From the NCBI GenBank assembly GCA_036009045.1, contig DASYML010000022.1, positions 1 through 7,563 on the forward strand: a stretch of DNA of 7,563 bases, in the 5' to 3' direction. The notes under the pieces were generated by a model. It made no database searches, had not been told where the DNA came from, and saw nothing but the letters and a program-made list of their open reading frames with translations. Position 1 is the stretch's first letter; each line of letters begins with the position of its first letter. This document shows positions 5,919-7,563 of the stretch, one piece after another. Position numbers and translations under genes: made by a program. This DNA comes from DASYML01 sp036009045 (lineage in GTDB: Bacteria; Acidobacteriota; Blastocatellia; Pyrinomonadales; Pyrinomonadaceae).

Positions 5919-6704
5919 ATGGCCCAATCTTATGAGACTCTGCTCGTCGAGCGTCGCGGTCGCGTCGCCATCGTGACGATTAATCGCCCCGAAAAAAGAA
6001 ACGCTCTCAACATCCAGACGCGCTCGGAAGGCGCGAGCGTCCTCGAAGAGTTGCGCGAAGACGAAGGCGTTGGCGTCGTCATCTTCACGGGCGCTGGCGA
6101 CAAAGCCTTCATCGCGGGCGCGGACATCGCGGAGTTCGCCGGGCGCACCGCGCTCACCCAACGCGAAGTGATGCTGGGCCGTTCTCTGTTCACGGCGATT
6201 GACGCTTTCCCCAAACCCGTCATCGCCATGATTAACGGCTACTGCCTCGGCGGCGGCAACGAACTCGCGCTCGCCTGCGACCTGCGCATCGCCAGCGAGA
6301 CGGCCAGCTTCGGCCAGCCCGAAATCAATCTCGGCATCATCCCCGGCGGCGGCGGCACGCAGCGCCTGACGCGCCTCGTCGGCGAAGGCAAGGCGATGGA
6401 GTTGATTCTCACAGGTGAGATCATAGACGCGCAGACGGCCCTCCGCCTCGGCCTCGTCAACATGGTCGTGCCCGCCGCTGACCTCCTCGGCAAGACGATG
6501 GAGATTGCCAATCGCATCGCGGAGAAAAGCCCCGTCGCCCTGAGCATGGCGAAGGAGGCCGTCAAGCTCGCCTCGCGCTCAAACTTGGACGAGGGACTGC
6601 GCCGCGAAGTTGACCTCTTCGCGCTCTGTTTCTCAAGCCAAGACAAGGATGAGGGCGTCAAGGCTTTCCTCGAAAAACGCAAGCCCGCCTTCAAAGGAAA
6701 ATGA
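5919..6704 (+). CDS. Enoyl-CoA hydratase (crotonase family)
   Basis: Adds water across the double bond of trans-2-enoyl-CoA to give (S)-3-hydroxyacyl-CoA, the substrate of the dehydrogenase encoded upstream; cytosolic, expected to be a trimer or hexamer. It has 261 residues, the family's usual length. Visible motifs are NRPEKRNALN (22-31), the first oxyanion-loop segment FIAGADI (64-70), NGYCLGGGNELALACDLRIAS (106-126, in part) and FGQPEINLGIIPGGGGTQRL (131-150). Glu115 and Glu135 match the two catalytic glutamates of rat mitochondrial hydratase, Glu144 and Glu164. Having both argues for a true hydratase rather than another crotonase-fold activity. The C-terminal helices, with SPVALSMAKEAV near 524 coding bases before the stop, are standard. 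The ATG has a ribosome binding site. The natural chain length is not readable, so I give no gene symbol (crt, fadB-like and paaF-like remain possible). Confidence 0.95.
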   Translation: MAQSYETLLVERRGRVAIVTINRPEKRNALNIQTRSEGASVLEELREDEGVGVVIFTGAGDKAFIAGADIAEFAGRTALTQREVMLGRSLFTAIDAFPKPVIAMINGYCLGGGNELALACDLRIASETASFGQPEINLGIIPGGGGTQRLTRLVGEGKAMELILTGEIIDAQTALRLGLVNMVVPAADLLGKTMEIANRIAEKSPVALSMAKEAVKLASRSNLDEGLRREVDLFALCFSSQDKDEGVKAFLEKRKPAFKGK

Positions 6705-6713
6705 TTCCATTCA

Positions 6714-6801
6714 GGATTGCGGATTGCGGATTGAAAGAAAAAACTTTCGACCTCTTTAACGCGTTCTTTAATCCGCAATCCCAAATCCGCATTCCGCAAT
6801 C
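6714..6801. repeat. Heptamer inverted-repeat array D
   Basis: The left arm, 6714-6734, is three 7-mers: two GGATTGC and then GGATTGA. The right arm (6764-6801), read on the minus strand, is GATTGCG followed by degenerate copies such as GAATGCG and GATTTGG. The inner parts, 6721-6739 and 6764-6781, are inverted copies differing by one inserted base. The spacer of about 25 bases includes GAAAG and CTTTC, which can pair. The array begins ten bases after the hydratase stop and ends exactly at the base before the ATG of the next gene. Confidence 0.88.
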
Positions 6802-7017
6802 ATGAGAGTCTTCGTCTTCATCATCGGCGTCTTGATCGCAGCCGTGGGCGGCGTCATGGCCTACCGCGCGCTGTTCCTCGAACCAGACACGACCATCGTC
6901 ATCACCAACACGAACGTTCACCAGTACCCCAACACTTTGCGCGTCGTGGGCGGCCTTCTCCTGCTCCTCATAGGCGCGGGCGTCGCCTTCTTCGGCGCCC
7001 GCCGCAGACGCGCCTGA
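6802..7017 (+). CDS. Small membrane protein with two transmembrane helices, unknown function
   Basis: A protein of 71 residues that I do not recognise. A hydrophobic helix lies at about residues 3-21 and a second, rich in leucine and glycine, at about 47-65. They are joined by a polar loop of about 25 residues containing TNTNVHQYPN. The chain ends in a run of four arginines. By the positive-inside rule that C-terminus should be cytoplasmic, which for two helices puts the N-terminus inside and the loop outside. Codon choice follows the GC-rich pattern of the neighbours, which supports a real gene. The ATG directly follows array D and has no Shine-Dalgarno sequence, so the start is less certain. 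It may be co-transcribed with the hydratase gene, but no functional link shows. Confidence 0.68.
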   Translation: MRVFVFIIGVLIAAVGGVMAYRALFLEPDTTIVITNTNVHQYPNTLRVVGGLLLLLIGAGVAFFGARRRRA

Positions 7018-7050
7018 CCCGCGCCTGGCTCGCCTGAACCGCGCTTGACT
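7011..7050 (+). repeat. 20-bp tandem duplication across a stop codon
   Basis: Positions 7011-7030 and 7031-7050 match at 17 of 20 bases. The first copy holds the TGA stop of the small membrane protein. The second copy ends in TTGACT where the first has CTGGCT, so the differences create the -35-like box of the proposed tRNA promoter. Confidence 0.75.
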
Positions 7051-7074
7051 CGCTTTCCCGCGCTACGCTACTCT
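7045..7074 (+). promoter_or_regulatory. Probable promoter of the tRNA-Ala gene
   Basis: A -35-like TTGACT (7045-7050) and a -10-like TACTCT (7069-7074) have 18 bases between them. Transcription would start near 7081, about 37 bases before the tRNA 5' end. The -10 box is weak, and this is motif reading only. Confidence 0.45.
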
Positions 7075-7117
7075 GTCTCTTCCGTCGCGCGCGACCGAGA
7101 CATTTCACCCAACCTAA

Positions 7118-7158
7118 GGGGCCGTAGCTCAGCTGGGAGAGCGCATGACTGGCAGTCA
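7118..7158 (+). pseudogene. tRNA-Ala(GGC), 5' half only, interrupted in the anticodon stem
   Basis: The 5' acceptor strand GGGGCCG (7118-7124), TA, a complete D-arm (7127-7142), the anticodon 5' stem CATGA (7144-7148) and the loop CTGGCAG (7149-7155) with anticodon GGC at 7151-7153 all fit a bacterial alanine tRNA. The 3' strand of the anticodon stem should be TCATG but reads TCAAA, so the match stops after TCA at 7158. No T-arm with a TTCRA loop and no 3' acceptor strand follows. The gene cannot give a working tRNA from this copy. An inserted or rearranged element follows. An assembly join is the other possibility. Confidence 0.82.
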
Positions 7159-7364
7159 AATCGGCCAGTGGCTACTGCCAAGCCTCAATTTTCAACAACT
7201 TACGAGTGATGCGGATGGTTCAAATTTAGTCAATCATCCGCTTTTTTCATTACCGAACGCGAAAACAATATTACACAATCGCATAAGCCCGTCAACTCAA
7301 AACTTACGCAATTGTGTATTAGGATTTGCTTGGTTCTGTTTACATTTCAGGTTAAGCTCTTTGA
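7159..7364. other. AT-richer DNA between the broken tRNA and the transposase start
   Basis: Clearly AT-richer than the DNA to its left and without a convincing gene. It holds a short dyad, TGGCAGT (7150-7156) with ACTGCCA (7174-7180), which spans the tRNA junction; an intrinsic terminator; and an inverted pair resembling IS ends, at 7272-7287 and 7303-7318. An open frame that begins inside the tRNA sequence at 7145 shows no recognisable protein features. Confidence 0.6.
7211..7247 (+). terminator. Intrinsic (rho-independent) terminator
   Basis: GCGGATGGTT (7211-7220) pairs with AATCATCCGC (7232-7241), ten pairs including one G-U, around an 11-base loop. Six T residues follow at 7242-7247. 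This is the only classical terminator in the window. It would stop transcription coming from the tRNA promoter. It may be the original tRNA terminator or a shield that protects the mobile element from outside transcription. Confidence 0.78.
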
Positions 7365-7563
7365 ATGCTACCCCTGACTTTATCTAACGAACAGTGGCAG
7401 AAAATGCTGCCCATCTTACAATCTCATCCGAACGTCTATGTCGGCCAAGAGCATCAATGCCGACGCTTTCTCTCTGCCGTGCTCTGGATGGCCCGTTCAG
7501 GCGCACAGTGGCGACTGCTGCCAAAAGAGTACGGCTATTGGAATGCCATCTATCGCAGATTTG
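7303..7563 (+). mobile_element. IS5-family insertion sequence, left part (right part outside window)
   Basis: The transposase start and the AT-richer composition show an IS. The left end is inferred to lie near 7303, where CTTACGCAATTGTGTA starts. That places the end about 60 bases before the transposase, a normal distance for this family. The same sequence is present inverted at 7272-7287. The alternative left end is the tRNA junction at 7158/7159, which directly follows TCA; that fits the TNA target preference known for some IS5-family groups. The right terminal repeat is not in the window, so neither end can be proven. Confidence 0.65.
7365..7563 (+). CDS. IS5-family transposase, N-terminal part (3' end outside window)
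   Basis: 66 residues are visible and the frame is open at the right edge. The sequence fits the N-terminal domain of IS5-family transposases of the IS1031/IS427 kind (DUF4096): LSNEQWQKMLPIL near residues 6-18, then RRFLSAVLWMARSGAQWRLL (33-52), then a GYWNAIYRRF block (57-66). The domain precedes the DDE catalytic region, which is not in the window. In the IS427 group the enzyme is often encoded in two frames joined by a programmed frameshift; this cannot be judged here. The ATG has only a weak purine stretch upstream. An upstream terminator separates it from the tRNA promoter, so its expression probably depends on a promoter in the IS end. Confidence 0.9.
   Translation, partial: MLPLTLSNEQWQKMLPILQSHPNVYVGQEHQCRRFLSAVLWMARSGAQWRLLPKEYGYWNAIYRRF

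Noticed and set aside
5541..6161. A 206-residue open frame on the minus strand
   Set aside because: It overlaps the PilZ and hydratase genes in antisense and lacks any motif. Both sense genes have clear family signatures.
6239..6799. A 186-residue open frame on the minus strand
   Set aside because: It starts in array D and runs antisense through the enoyl-CoA hydratase, with a serine and arginine-rich translation typical of a shadow.
7118..7364. Intact tRNA or a tRNA with a self-splicing intron
   Set aside because: No T-arm or 3' acceptor strand follows the anticodon loop, and the break lies in the 3' anticodon stem rather than at a usual intron site. A transposase start follows. I saw no group I core elements.

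Overview
The window looks like chromosomal DNA from a GC-rich bacterium. The genes have high GC at third codon positions, while the spacers are AT-rich and repeat-laden. The mix of a long multi-GAF kinase, beta-oxidation genes and intergenic heptamer arrays reminds me of Acidobacteriota of the Blastocatellia type. That placement is an inference from style, not from a marker gene.

Left part (1-2234, minus strand): most of a large GAF-containing sensor histidine kinase that runs off the left edge inside its ATPase domain. It is followed by a 354-bp spacer (2235-2588) with a repeat-like segment and the first heptamer array. Centre-left: an HxlR-family regulator with an extra four-cysteine tail (2589-3029, plus) converges on a thioredoxin reductase gene, trxB (3138-4247, minus). 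A perfect 30-bp hairpin lies between their stop codons. trxB has its own likely promoter in the divergent gap before the next gene.

Centre-right (4489-7017, all plus strand): 3-hydroxyacyl-CoA dehydrogenase, a small PilZ-domain protein, enoyl-CoA hydratase, and a small two-helix membrane protein. The hydratase and dehydrogenase catalyse consecutive steps of fatty-acid beta-oxidation or short-chain acyl-CoA conversion, so this is probably a metabolic cluster, with a possible c-di-GMP receptor in the middle.

Right end (7018-7563): a likely promoter leads into the 5' half of a tRNA-Ala(GGC) gene, which breaks off in the anticodon stem. AT-richer DNA follows, containing an intrinsic terminator, a pair of IS-end-like inverted repeats and the start of an IS5-family transposase that runs off the right edge.

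The most unusual property is a set of four intergenic repeat loci (2436-2575, 3035-3112, 5378-5464, 6714-6801). Each has a different sequence, but all share one design: degenerate tandem 7-mers arranged as two inverted arms that can fold into a long hairpin. They abut stop codons, start codons or a ribosome binding site. I found no CRISPR array, rRNA gene, riboswitch or complete tRNA.
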